NCBI GenBank assembly: GCA_963513935.1
Contig: OY740769.1
Location: 104,077,762 to 104,141,761 of the forward strand
From: Aphrophora alni
Lineage: Eukaryota > Arthropoda > Insecta > Hemiptera > Aphrophoridae
Direction: 5' to 3'
DNA: 64,000 bases
The notes under the pieces are model-generated. The model was not told the origin of the DNA, ran no database searches, and was given only the letters and a program-made list of their open reading frames with translations. A program made the position numbers and the translations under genes. How positions within the stretch are numbered: the first letter of the stretch is position 1; each line of letters opens with the position of its first letter. Below, one piece after another: positions 1 to 12,472 of the stretch.

Positions 1-3000
1 CACAAATTTTGAGTTCAAAAAATGGAGAACTCGATAACGGTTTTTTACGCATCAAGTAACTTTCTCATAAAGTAATTTAGTTGCAAAATTCTAAAATGGC
101 GGCTGATTTAATGGTTGTACGGTAATTATTTCGTATCTAGAACTTACTAGGCATATCATTAATCATCAATTTGCCATTAACTAGGTGAACATCGGCAAAC
201 TAAGCGCATACATTAAAAACACGTCCTTTAGCAAATCAAAAAATAATATTCACACCAGTGGGAGACAACCCACGACAATATCTACATTTTTAAAGAAAGT
301 TCTTATAATCTTGTTTGCCTTGATTGGTCCCACGCAGTGAAAGTGTTCCAAAACAACGCCAGGTGACACGCAGGTAATCCTTGTAAAAAACCTACTTTCA
401 CACCATTAACGCACGTGACTGTGCACTACTTGGTGATGTTTCTTTATCTTTACACTTCACATTAATTGAAGGCCTAGAGTAGTTTAGCTATCAATCAAAT
501 ATTCTCAGTTTTAACTGCTCTGCTGGCATGTCTAGGATTTTTTTTGGTTGATTTTTTCACTTAAACGGTAGAATAAAGTTTTGTGATTACTAAAACAATC
601 GATCCACAGAAGGTTAATTTTAAGGCTCTCTGTTTTGGATAGAAAACTTTGTTGGAATAATGTCCGTCTGTCATCTGTACCGAAACTAGTGGAACAATTT
701 TGATCCAAAATTTAATATGTGGACACATAACATTTGCTATTTTGGCCATATGCAGAGCCTTTATTTTGGAGTAAGAGCAAAACAAAAATTACCATTTCTA
801 AACCGATTTTATTAAAAACTTCACTAAAATGTATGTCTAACCTCTACCTCCTAGGAACCAAAATAAAAGGTTGTCATCTCTATAAAAATGCCGATTCGAG
901 AGATATCAAAAATAATTACACAATTCCATGTACGTGTTATAAAAAACTAAATTTCTCAAAATTGGCTCTACTGATTTCGAAATGTATTGAATAATCTCCC
1001 AGACCATTGTACCAATTATTGCAAGTACAAGAAAATAACCGAATCTTGATGGCTATCAGTACTCAATATTAGTTAAATAAGATTTACGCTTTAATACTAC
1101 AAGTGATTTTTACAGCTATTGTTTTAAGTTGTAAAAAGTTTATCGGGGGGGGGGGGTAACTCTTCTATCATTACTGTGTTCATATAAGTTATCTCGTAGG
1201 CCTAGATAGGAAATCTTTGACCCCAGTAAAAAAATTATTTCTCCTCTAAATTTTCGAGGGAGATGGTGAGATATTTTATTGTATAAATGGTTGTATGAGA
1301 ACGTTTGTGCAATGTTTTTGTATCGTTCCTACAGTTTTGAAGTTCCTTGAACTTAAAAAATGAGGAGTTAACTTCAGTCTGTCCCCGTAGCTCATACAAT
1401 GCGTTACAGACTATACGGGTTGATGGATTTGATCAAAAATAGCATTTAAGGGTCTTCCCAAATCTAAAGTGCCCCTTATTTTAAATTTTTTGTAATAACA
1501 AAAAATTTGTGGTTATCCGTTATACAGCCAAATACAACATTTTCCTTTTTTTTTTTTTTTTTTTAATTGCTGAAATTATTTAAATCAATTTTTGCTAGAA
1601 GCACTTAAAAGCCAGAATAAAACATACCCACCCTGTCCGTTGGCGGGAATCCAATCGAGAAGTGAAAATGAACGGTTTGTCCCCTTTAAAAAGAAGAGTT
1701 TTAGAAAGTTTAATATTTCAAAATCCTCCCAAATATTTGAAACTTTATGACAACAAATCAAAGCGTTAAACCAAGCGTAAAAGGAAATTACAGTTACTGT
1801 TGGAAAAAATAGACTGGTTAGTTTTGTAAATAAACAATGATCTTTAATTTTATTTTACATATATGTTTTGGTTCTTGATCCTTCAAATTTCCAAATCTTA
1901 TCGATGGAGAGATTTTAATATAATCGTCGTTGTTTAAAGATTCTTTTCACTTTTTGCCCAAACTTTAAATGACATTAATTTGTTGGTTTCGTGTAAGAAA
2001 GTTAGTGTACCGTAGATATTGAATTACAAGAAGGTATTATTAAAATAGCATCTTCTCTATTTATTGCCGATAAAACTAGTGACAGCGACAGATAAATATA
2101 GACTTTCTAAACCATAAACGGAAAACGAAAAGTGAACTCTATGAGTAATTCCAAAGTCAAGTTCAAGGTCAAGGGAGAAAGTCCCTTATAAAGAAATGCG
2201 GTTATAAACAACCACTAATTAAACCTTACTTTCTAACATGTGTGCATTTAGTCCTCCACTTTCTTCGTTGTTTTTTATTTCCTACATACACAAGTCTTTA
2301 TTCAGTTATTGATGTGCCTAGTGTTCCCGCTTTGAAATTAAATATTAACATACATATCGCTAATATTTTATTTTAAAGAAATTGGAATAATTTCTAAATT
2401 AACAAACAAAATACAATTTCTGACAATGTACACACCATCTATCACTGAAACCAGCAAGGAATGTAATTTTTTTAAACAACAAAAATTGACTACTGTATTA
2501 ATGAATAAATTGGGCCAACAGTCAAGACCTTGCATAATCCCTCCCTTTGAAATAATAAAAATGTCTTTGTCCTCTAAACACCGCTTTACCAAGTGCACCT
2601 ATGTAGCTCTTTACACATTCCAAAGAAGCGGTTTTACCTCCTCAATCTTTCAGAAATTATGCATAGATCAGTTAAGGAATTCACTGCTAGGTCTTAATTT
2701 TGTTTAAATGTAGTACTTTGTCGTTAAATTACTTGGTTGTTGTTAATTTTAAAATTTCAGCAAACGATTTCACTTATGATTTCAGAATAATTATCACTCA
2801 TAAGTCGTATAAAAAAAAATAATAATAAGGAAATCAAACAACCTCGAAATAAAATAAATACAGAAACCAACACTTTACTAATCGGAATTTTAGTTAAATT
2901 TTAATCATATAGAGCATATAAACTAGTTATAGTTTGAAACTATGTTTGCAAAATTTGAAAATGGTGGCAGGTAGAGTTAAAATTTTCTAAACCTGTTCAT

Positions 3001-3806
3001 TTTGTGGAACTAGCTACTGGATATACGAGTGTTGAAAAAACAAAATGGCGTCCTATACATATTAGCCTATCGATGTATACGTTTTGTTTCCAAATAAAGA
3101 TTCAAATTCTAAGACTAGCCCACATTCAATGACTTAATATTTGTTTCTTTAAAGGTGAAGTTTGACTAAATAATGCAACAAACTCGGCACAAAATGGATA
3201 AATAGGACTCGAAAATTTGTCGGGCGTGGAGACGGATTTCGTCAAAAGTTCTAATTTACCAAAAATTGGAAATACATTAAAGCTATCGAAACTTTGTAAT
3301 CACCTATTTGTTTCTTGATACTTTAAACGATTTCAACATTCGTTACTTTAAACAACCAATTTTATAAATGTAATAACAACTGATTAAATAGAATAACTAT
3401 AAAAACAATTTCAACTACTAGATTGTATTATTATATTATTTCCATTAACTCACATAAAGGCTTACTGGTATGTTTGCCCTCGTACCCAGTTCTTAAACAA
3501 ACAAACATTTATTGGTCTTTCATCACATGCACATAAATTGCAATAAACCTCGGCACATAAAGGTTTAAAATAACAGGATGGCCTAGGCCTACTTAATATC
3601 AATTTCACAATTAAACTATACACTTAAAACGGGTGCTCTTTTAGCCAAGAGTAAAATTTATGTTTGGTAAACTCTGAAATGTGGCAGGCCTAATTAAAAA
3701 GTTTTAAAACTAAATGATAGTTCATTAATTTATTTAATCTATGTCTTGGTTGTTCCAGAAAATAACCAAATCTCGTATTATAGTTATGTATTAGGGTTCT
3801 AATTGG

Positions 3807-3854
<48 letters not shown>

Positions 3855-4076
3855 ATTATTCTTTACATCCATTACAAAATCAAAAATATGCAAGTTAATA
3901 ACAATCAAAACACCAGTGTCAACCAACAGCAGCTTACAATGTTGTAATTTATCTATATTTGTTAATATTCTTAATAACTAGAGTCAAACTTGTTACGGTT
4001 TAGTCTGTCACTTGATGACCTAGTTATCACAATTCAACATATTATATATTATATATTATTATTATTCTGTTAACAG
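1..4076. other. 5' flank without a supported gene
   Basis: AT-rich DNA with no coding exon that I can support. It contains a poly-G tract near 1144-1156, a poly-T run near 1548-1564 and a (TA)n microsatellite at about 3811-3855. Short degenerate pieces with 'aaaatggcgg'-like cores (about 90-110, 2958-2970, 3042-3052) resemble sequence in the arms of the inverted-repeat elements at 12.5-14.5 kb and may be old relatives. The first exon (5' UTR plus ATG) of the glycine-rich gene that starts at 4077 should lie here or further left, but no short ATG exon with a convincing phase-0 donor stands out. Confidence 0.5.
2163..2192 (+). promoter_or_regulatory. Candidate TATA box with upstream Ftz-F1-like site
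   Basis: TCAAGGTCA at 2163-2171 exactly fits the insect Ftz-F1 nuclear-receptor consensus YCAAGGYCR. It lies 15 bp upstream of TATAAA at 2187-2192. Ftz-F1 controls many cuticle protein genes in the moulting cascade, and a cuticle-type gene lies about 1.9 kb downstream on the same strand. That this pair is its promoter is inference: the ATG exon and the transcription start were not located. Confidence 0.3.
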
Positions 4077-4143
4077 GTTTCCCTTGTGGCGGCGGTGATC
4101 GCCTTAGCTGCCAAACACGTCGTTTGTGAACCTCCGGCACCAG
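4077..4143 (+). CDS. Glycine-rich protein gene, signal-peptide exon
   Basis: Acceptor 'ttctgttaacag' precedes the exon and donor 'cag|gtaagcc' follows. It enters in phase 0 and leaves in phase 1. It encodes a hydrophobic core followed by CEPPAP, a likely signal-peptidase region. ATG is absent, so a short upstream exon must supply it. Confidence 0.8.
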
Positions 4144-7100
4144 GTAAGCCAAGCCTTTCTCCATTTATCCGCTTAAGGCGAAAGCATTTCTTGTTTGATC
4201 TTGCGCGCCAAGTCACAAGGTCATGTGTAGAACTTTCCCTTTTTAAATCGGTGTTTATATATTATACACTTTTAATCGAAACGCATTGAAAGTCGATCTA
4301 GAAACAGGTTTCCAGAAATCAAACAGAGAAAACAAGCTCCATGACCTTGATTGGTCAATAACCAGATAGGGTACGCCGTTCAGAATCACTACCTTCATGA
4401 TCTTCCTTTTGATTAAGTTTTTTGTTTGCATATTCTAGAATTTTAATTTAATTTTACTTTCTTAAATAAAGTTGTACATAGAAAGTTTTGTGATGAAGTA
4501 AAAAATGAATGTTGAGTTTTCCATGAAAATATCCATCTGCGTTCTTCAATGGTTTTGAACTAGCGTTTGACTGTAGACTGAAGGTAACTGTCAAAATGTT
4601 ATTGAATAACTTACAATTTAGGGCCATCTGTTATAAAATCAAAATACACAATTTCATTGTCTGAAAATAGACTTTTACGATACTGTAATAATAAAATTTT
4701 GCTCTAATTTTGCCCCTAACGACTGAAACAAAACATATTGTTCACCATCTAATTTAAAAAAAAAAGTTTCATGAGTTAAACTGTCAATAGAGCTCTTACA
4801 TAAAAGGCCTAATTTCTTAAAGTCTGCTCATTCTATGAGGTTTCAAAATTATTATGGGGGTTGGTAGTGACAAAATTGGCTTCTTAGTCCTTCAAAGTTT
4901 ATCAAAGCGTGTTTTTTTTAATTCGCTCATTTAAATTTAAAGAGAGGAGATTAGAGATACCTGGTAAATTTCAAAAATTAAAAGTGGTATATTTCCTAAC
5001 AAATGAAGTGATGACAAAAACTTGTTTTTTGAGGACAAAGGGGAGAGAGAAAAAAAAATAATAAACCATCTTAGCTGGCTTAATTAAATCTGATGATATC
5101 TCTTATAATACAAATTACTAAGTTCGGATTTTTAATATTAAATGAGATTTTAATAGGTCTAAAGTGAACTTAGAATTTACTCAATCTGTAAGTGACATCT
5201 AACAATAAGACTACCAAGATTCAACAAAAAGCGATTTTTATATCTATTAAAAGAAACTATAAACCTAAATATAATTAATTTGTTTCAAACTTTGTTTTGT
5301 TAAATTCAATTTTGTCAAATCAAATACAACTATTAAATATATTTTTAATTACTTTTGTGCAGCCTACGGAGCTCCAAGTATTAGCAGTGGAAGTCATGGA
5401 GGAGATGGAGGTTTCGACATCGCAGAGATCGGTGGCTACTTAGATGATAGCTACAGCGGGGGAGGTGGACATGGAGGTGGAGGAGGTGGCAAAGGAAGTG
5501 GTGGATATAGCTACAGCAGCGTATTACTTGGCGGGGGAGGTGGAGGTGGATATAAAGGCGGATACAGTGGAGGCGGAGGAGGAGGACACGGTGGTTACAG
5601 CGGAGGAGGTGGAGGATACAGCTCAGGAGGACATGGTGGTGGGGGATACAGTTCCGGAGGCTTAGGAGGTGGATACTCAAGCGGAGGACATGGAGGTTAC
5701 AGCGGAGGAGGTGGAGGTTACAGCTCAGGAGGACATGGTGGTGGAGGATATAGTTCCGGAGGTTTAGGAGGGGGATACTCAAGCGGAGGACATGGAGGTT
5801 ACAGTGGAAGTGGATTTAAAGGAAGTTCTGGATTTAAGGGAATAATATTATCAAGTAGTGGTGGCCATGGAGGTAGTGGTGGATACAGTAGTGGAGGCCA
5901 CGGAGGATACAGTGGTGGAGGAGGAGGATACAGCGGTGGAGGAGGTGGATACAGCAGTGGTGGACATGGAGGATACAGTAGTGGTTTACTCGGAGGTGGA
6001 TACAGCAGTGGCGGACATGGCGGTTACAGTGGAGGTGGAGGAGGATACAGCAGTGGAGGTTTAGGGAGTGGATACAGTAGCGGAGGACACGGAGGTTACA
6101 GCGGTGGTGGCGGCGGATACAGCAGCGGAGGACATGGAAGCGGTGGTGGATATAGCAGTGGTGGCCATGGAGGATCAGGTCTAGGTGGTGGATACAGTAG
6201 CGGAGGACAGGGAGGTTACAGCGGTGGTGGCGGATACAGCAGTGGTGGCCATGGAAGCTATAGTGGAGGCGGTGGAAGTGGTGGAGGTTACAGTTCAGGA
6301 GGTGGTCATGGTGGTAGTTACAGTTTAGGAGGAGGACTCGATGGATACAGTAGTGGAGGTGTCTCAGGATACAGTGGAGGTAATCATGGAAGTTACAGTG
6401 GTAGCACTCTTGGTGGATATACAGGAACCGGTGGTGGTTATGCAAGTTCGTACAAAGGATACTCCGGTCCAAGCTTCAGCTCGAAGGGACATGGCTCATC
6501 ATTTGCTGGTAAGGAACATAAATGTTATACTATTATAGAATTCATTTAATATTTTATGAAAGAAGATTCTTAATATTGTAACATCCTTCTTGAAAACACC
6601 TGTGACTAAAATATCTACCGAAGTAATCCACCCATAGAAACTATTTAGCACAATTATTAGTAGGCCTATATATTAACAATAATGACAATCTTGTAGCACA
6701 ACAGTCTGCAAAGGTTCTAGGACTGATACACGGATTTTTTATGTCATCAACACATCAAGTTCCCCTCGTCATAATTCTAGCCATTGTCAATCGTAGTTCG
6801 CCGCTGCCTCACGACGCTAGCTCAACAACGTAACTTTTCTAGATTCCTCGTCGGGATTGGAGAGAGCGCTAGCCACTTAAGCGACCAGACGCTCCTGTAC
6901 ATATTAATATAAATTAAGAGCTCTAGAGTTCCCAAGTTTTGCTCAATAACTCGTTAACTAGAAAAATGGGTTGGTAAATTTCAAGTGGGAGCTAATTTTT
7001 AAATTTTAATAATTAGTTTTACTCTGTAGGTACTAAAATCTGTATACAAAAATTCCGAAACGTGTTTCTATAATAAAAAATAACAGAATTATTGTTAATA

Positions 7101-9508
7101 ACAAAATTGTTAACGGCATAACCTTAAAGTTATAACAGGACTTTTAGTATAATTTAGCAATTAGAGCAAGTTTTACTGTTCGTTAAATAAGGTGTTGTTG
7201 GTGTGTGGTTCATTCTTGCCTAGGCCTAATATGAGTCTATTGTGTGGACCTCAGTCATCGGTTATTAAAGTCAAGGTCGAAGTCGCAATCTACGAGATAA
7301 AAAAATCCCCCAAAAATCGTGTTATTTCGTCACTTTTTTTAAGACGTAACCATAGCTAATTTCTGGTTGCTGAGATTTTTTGAGTGTCAATTGCGTACAA
7401 AGGTCTAGCTTATAAAAAAACTTAAAACGTTTTGACAAAAACATGACGATTTTTTCGACCATATACAAGGCCAAATTCATTTTTAAAAAACCCGAAGATT
7501 TCCAGAAATTCGATTTGGTTGCTTCCACAACTGAAAAATTTAAACCTATTTTCATGGCATTTAAAACATTATTCATTGATCTTTTCCTTGGGTTGTGAAC
7601 ATTTAAAATAAAGAGAAACTTAATTTACACAAATTTTGGTAGTGGGTTCTTCTTTGTATACTTTTCTCTCATAAGAACTATAAAAAGGAAAATACAGAAA
7701 CTCTTTTCTATGATTTAAAACATTGTAAACAAATATTTGTCGCTAAATTTATCAATTTAAAAAATGTTTCTAGAAAATAAGGCCTCTTCAGTAAGTCTTG
7801 GATTATTATACTGTTTTCGAAAACTCAAAATTAGGAAACAAAATCGTTAGTAATAGTTTCAATATACGTAATTTTAGTTGAATTTTGGTCAACTATGTAT
7901 GCAGATGCTTTACCTTTAACTATTTGTTCAATATGACTAAAAAATAACAATCAGAATTTAATACTATTAAACGCTCAAAGGTTCTATGTTTGTAGATTTT
8001 ATTTTGGAAACTGATAAAAAGAGTTTTAACTGGATCTAGACTTTAAGGAAACTCATTTATAGGGTTAAATTTATAGAGTTAAGATTTTATAAAAATCAGC
8101 ACTTTGTCGAGTTCAATTATATTATATGGTGACTTTTGACACTGAATTGTCCGTAACTGCTCCTTACGATAAAAAATCTACTCTTGGATTGAATACACAA
8201 ATATGTTTCCATAAGTTAAATATAATTACTCTTATGGACTTTGTGATACGGGGTGAATCTACCTTTACAAGCTAGAAGCAGAACATGATTGAATCTATAT
8301 TGAAGCGCCTCCCGTGCCGGGATTTTGAATCATCGCGCAAATTAACAAAAGCTTAATAAACATCTTTTATCGCAGACAAAATAAATTATTTGATCATTAT
8401 TTTGTGTTGTGTTTGTATTTTATTTAAAGTTTCTTTCAAAAGGTCTCACTATAATGTAAAAAACAAAACAAACTAATTTTTTTTCATCATTTCGATGTTC
8501 AATCTTAATTAATATGTCTGAGATACGTCTTACAATCTTTAAAAATAAAATACACATTTTTTGTTATACACTCACCCCCCCCCCCTTCAGGCACTGTTTC
8601 ATTGTAGTGAACGTTTTCGGTAATAACTTTAAATCTATAGATTCTAAATAAGCCTACTTTGTGCAGCAAGGCGGTTTATACCAATATTGATAACGTTTTT
8701 AACAGATAACTATCACTAGAATAATTGATCATAAGCAGTCCAAAATTATAACTTAGATATAAATTCTATAGTACCATAACAAACGAAAGAACAGTATGGT
8801 GATTGGAGGGGAAGAAACATGTCCTTCACAACATTTAACAAGAGAGATGGGAGAAGTACGGTAGTGGCGGAGCTCGGGCATGCGCATAGATTTGTTCTTT
8901 AGTTTGTTGTAGATGTAGAACTGTTACGACAACCGAGACTATATAATGTCCACCAATCCCTTAGCAGTAATTTGGCACCATTTTGTATCATTGGCACTTT
9001 TCGCAAATCTGGTACGTCGGCTTGATGTTGGACAACTTCGTTATGTAGAAGAATATAGTTTGTAAATTTAGAACAACAGGCGATTTTAAAATTTCTAAAA
9101 ATGATATGTCTATACTTTTTATTTTAAAGTCTCATTTTAAGCAACATAAAAATGTAGCTCCATTTAACTCAATACGTAATTTTTTACAATATAATAAAGT
9201 AAATGACTTATTAGACTACTAAAAAACAAAATCGTTAAAAACCTAACCTATAAATTTTAATGTGATGAAAATAAATAATTGCGAAATATCAAAACAACAG
9301 TTGATTCAAATGGTTTTCTATGTTTACATATAAACTTAAACTTGTATTATTATTATTATTATTATTTATTTATTTATTTCAAATGACTATCTGTATAACG
9401 CCAATGTCAAAGGATAAAATCCCATCATGTCAACTTATTTGTAATATAAATATAATTTAATCAAAAAAAAAGTAATAAATTATGTTTTATTTTTCAGGAT
9501 ATCCTTAA
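4077..9508 (+). CDS. Glycine-rich secreted cuticle-type protein (5' end missing)
   Basis: The joined reading is exons 4077-4143, 5363-6508 and 9498-9508: 407 codons plus stop, lacking the few residues of the ATG exon. The first visible residues, VSLVAAVIALAAKHVVCEPP, form a signal-peptide core, so the protein is secreted. The large exon is over half glycine, built from GGYSSGGHGG, GGGYSSGG and GGLGGGYSS units with His and Tyr. This composition is typical of structural cuticle or egg-case glycine-rich proteins, where Tyr can be cross-linked. There is no chitin-binding R&R motif. A short non-repetitive stretch (GGFDIAEIGGYLDDSYSG) precedes the repeats. All junctions are GT-AG and in phase (1, then 1). 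The insect habit of a tiny first exon encoding M plus a few residues explains the missing start. Cuticle as tissue is inferred from composition only. Confidence 0.85.
4216..4350. promoter_or_regulatory. Nuclear-receptor half-sites in first visible intron
   Basis: CAAGGTCA at 4216-4223 (+) and TGACCTTGA at 4342-4350, the exact reverse complement of TCAAGGTCA, lie in the intron directly after the signal-peptide exon. Together with 2163-2171 they make a small cluster of Ftz-F1/ERR-like half-sites around a cuticle-type gene. Function is inferred. Confidence 0.3.
5363..6508 (+). CDS. Glycine-rich protein gene, main repeat exon
   Basis: Acceptor 'ttttgtgcag' at the left, donor 'gctg|gtaagg' at the right, phase 1 in and out. 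It opens with AYGAPSISSGSHGG and then runs through about 380 residues of Gly/Ser/Tyr/His repeats. Two nearly identical segments (about 5640-5700 and 5700-5800) show recent internal duplication. Non-repeat punctuation includes SGFKGSSGFKGIILSSS near 5812-5857. It ends in YKGYSGPSFSSKGHGSSFA. The long open frames on the opposite strand are antisense shadows of the repeats. Confidence 0.9.
6509..9497. other. Last intron of the glycine-rich gene
   Basis: A 3-kb intron with no coding signal. About 6781-6905 is GC-richer and, on the minus strand, contains 'gtcgcttaagtggctagcgc', which resembles a tRNA A-box; no good B-box follows, so a tRNA-derived SINE is only a possibility. A poly-C run lies at about 8574-8585, and (ATT)n/(TTTA)n simple repeats at about 9345-9378. 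Confidence 0.5.
9498..9508 (+). CDS. Glycine-rich protein gene, terminal mini-exon
   Basis: The acceptor 'tatttttcag' is followed by 11 coding bases that complete a split Gly codon, then Tyr, Pro and TAA. The protein therefore ends in GYP. The exon continues as 3' UTR to poly(A) signals about 130-190 bp further on. Confidence 0.75.
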
Positions 9509-9633
9509 GGAAAAATCCCATTGAAGTTCCCTGGCTGTGAAACTCCCCGTGTTATTTTAAACAATGACCAAAGACATTAAAACTTGGAGCTGAACTTCCG
9601 AACAATCACGATAAGCAAACAGTATTTAATTTA

Positions 9634-9696
9634 AATAAAAAATGACCAAAAAAAAACTAAAACTTTTCCTAACTGTGTAATTTATTTTGTAATAAA
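9634..9696 (+). terminator. Poly(A) signals of the glycine-rich gene
   Basis: AATAAA occurs at 9634-9639 and 9691-9696, about 125 and 180 bp after the stop codon at 9506-9508, a normal insect 3' UTR length. Which one is used cannot be told from sequence. Confidence 0.55.
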
Positions 9697-10183
9697 TCTT
9701 GTATAAAGAATTATGTAATTATATTGTTTTATACTTTATTAGAATGCTTGGTTTATTAAAAAAATATATTTGTAAAAAAATATGTTTTTATTTTATTTTA
9801 TTTTTAATATTAGACGTGTTCTTTTAATAAAAAATAAATTATTGTTTTACCTTCCATGATATTAAATACCGCTACATTGTATATGTCTTGGGGATGAACG
9901 TATTACGTATGGTAGCCTATATAAAGAGTAATTCAAAAATATATAGTCAAACTTCGGGAAATGATTATACCTATAAAAGTTCCACTCAACAAATAAATGT
10001 TTGAATTGTTTTGTATGTTTTTTTAAAGAAAAATTAGATATTTGAAGAGGTATTAGTCCGTGTTTGACACATTTTTTATGTGTAACAAACCATTATACCA
10101 AAATTCAAAACTTTATTTCATATATTTCGAAATGGCTACCGTTCTAATTTTTAAACCCTATTTTCAAAACCCATTAAGTTTAA

Positions 10184-10302
10184 ATAACATTTACAAGAGA
10201 CAAAAATTGTGCTCATTAAAAGAAAAAAACTGAATGATATTTTATTAAAGGTTAAAAGATAACTGGAACAATTTTTAATTTATTGGTAACTGAATAAAAG
10301 GT
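10184..10302 (+). repeat. Dispersed repeat, copy 1 (second copy at 29.8 kb)
   Basis: About 119 bp running from 'ataacatttacaagagac' to 'taactgaataaaaggt'. It is nearly identical to 29773-29893, differing mainly in A-run length and one substitution. High identity between two loci 19 kb apart indicates a mobile or recently duplicated element, too short to classify. Confidence 0.8.
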
Positions 10303-11809
10303 TTTTATTCAAAAAGACACATTCAAAAATTCATTGTTATCAAATTTATCATCTTATATCAAACAAAAACAAATTCCAATTAAAAATCATCAATTTAACA
10401 TAAACATAAAACAATTAAAAAACAATCACTAATAATTGCGTTATTAAAAAAATATCAAACACAGGAATCAATTACATTTATAAAACAAGAATAATTTAAA
10501 GACATTATTAAAAAAAAAAAAAAAAAACTAGTATTCACATGATTGTTATATAAAAAAAATGCCATTAAAAATTGCAATTAAAACATCAAATTCATCTCTT
10601 GATTTTAATTCAACGAATCAAATTATCACTTTTATGAAATATAATTAAACAACTTTTTTTATGGATTATTTAATCGTCAACCACCTTCTCATTTTCTTAA
10701 TGGTGTTCAAATTTTTTTTTATATTAACTTCTTTTTTTAGGATTCCATTTAGTATCAAAATAAAATTGATTTTACTAACTCGTTCAATTACAACTCCAAT
10801 ATCATAGTTTATCATTTTAACTCATTTTTACATTGATTTTAATATTATTTATGTAGGAAAATAATAATTAGAAAACCATTATTATTTTCTAATTTTGAAC
10901 CTGAACTTTTTAAATATCAATCTCAATTTCAATATCGCATTCCTTACAACGTAGCATAGAGAACGTTTTGTAATGGATCTAAAAATCTGTTTTTTTTTGT
11001 TTTTTTTTTTTTAAGAAAGGAGTTCAGGAATTGTGCCTCACTATCGTCTCTGTAGTTTGTGCAAAGTTTTACAACCCAAACCATTTTACTCAAATTTGGT
11101 ATGACACTATATTCTGACTCTAACTTGCGTTGCCTCCCCCCCCCTCCGCTTTCATTTGCCCATAAAACAAAATTGGAGAAAACCAAATTTCAAAATTAAA
11201 AATTTTCTTAAATTAATTTTTATGATTATTAAAATTTTACGTAATTGTAGCCTCTAACGACCCCCAATAAAACGTATTGATCGCCATTGTTTCAAAAATA
11301 TCGTTTAGAAGGTTTTTTACCTTCATGGAGCAGTAAGTAGTTAAAGCCCAATTGTCCAAAACCATCTCTACGGATTTATTTCAGACGTTGGTCAAATGTA
11401 AAAATTAATTACTCAAACCAGGGAACAAAATCACAAGAAAAGAATATTACAGTTTATGAATGATTGGAAAAAAACTAAAATGAACTTTCACTGGCGTCAT
11501 AAAAAACATAGTCTATTTAACATATATATTATGCTTATGACGACTTTATGGCAGAAGTGTAGCTTGGTATTTATTTAGATATGTAAACAACATTCAAGAA
11601 GTTTTTTTAATTCAAAAAATATTAATAGGGGTTTCTCTTTTATACCCACGTATCTCCTATACAAGGGGGATAACGACATTCATTATTCCTTTCATTTATA
11701 ATACTAGTATACTGTAAGTAGCATAACAGACATTTTTGGGAAGCTCGAGATGAATATTATATTTAGTTAAGTTTTGTGGTTGAGTCTGTAAAAAAAATTA
11801 TTTTAATTC

Positions 11810-11827
11810 TCTCTGTCTGTCTGTCTG

Positions 11828-11867
<40 letters not shown>

Positions 11868-11881
11868 TCTCTCCCTCCCTC
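11810..11881 (+). repeat. (CT)n/(CTGT)n microsatellite, left of gap
   Basis: Interrupted CT and CTGT repeats preceded by 'agttttgtggttgagtctg', ending directly at the N run. The ORFs of alternating Ser-Leu or Arg-Glu here are microsatellite translations, not genes. Confidence 0.95.
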
Positions 11882-12081
11882 NNNNNNNNNNNNNNNNNNN
11901 NNNNNNNNNNNNNNNNNNNNNNNNNNNNNNNNNNNNNNNNNNNNNNNNNNNNNNNNNNNNNNNNNNNNNNNNNNNNNNNNNNNNNNNNNNNNNNNNNNNN
12001 NNNNNNNNNNNNNNNNNNNNNNNNNNNNNNNNNNNNNNNNNNNNNNNNNNNNNNNNNNNNNNNNNNNNNNNNNNNNNNNNN
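11882..12081. other. Assembly gap of 200 N
   Basis: Exactly 200 N residues, probably an arbitrary gap size. It lies between two copies of the same flank plus CT repeat, so the true distance may be much shorter or even zero. Confidence 0.99.
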
Positions 12082-12326
<245 letters not shown>

Positions 12327-12472
12327 TCATTTTTAATATTTAAGTTACTAATCGATTTTCTGATTCACAAAACCAGGTCTACCTAACAAATTTGAGTACA
12401 ATCATAGAAAAAACAATCTAACTAAATCGTGTACTAAATTCCATATCCAAAGTGATTCAAAACTTTAGGAAA

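Noticed and set aside
1261..1275. ATG|gtgaga near 1263 and other ATGs as exon 1 of the glycine-rich gene
   Set aside because: Phase would fit, but there is no promoter context and such sites are frequent by chance; exon 1 left unassigned.
5834..6472. 212-codon minus-strand His/Cys/Leu-rich ORF
   Set aside because: Antisense shadow of the GGYSSGGHGG repeats; the plus frame has correct splice sites and a signal peptide.
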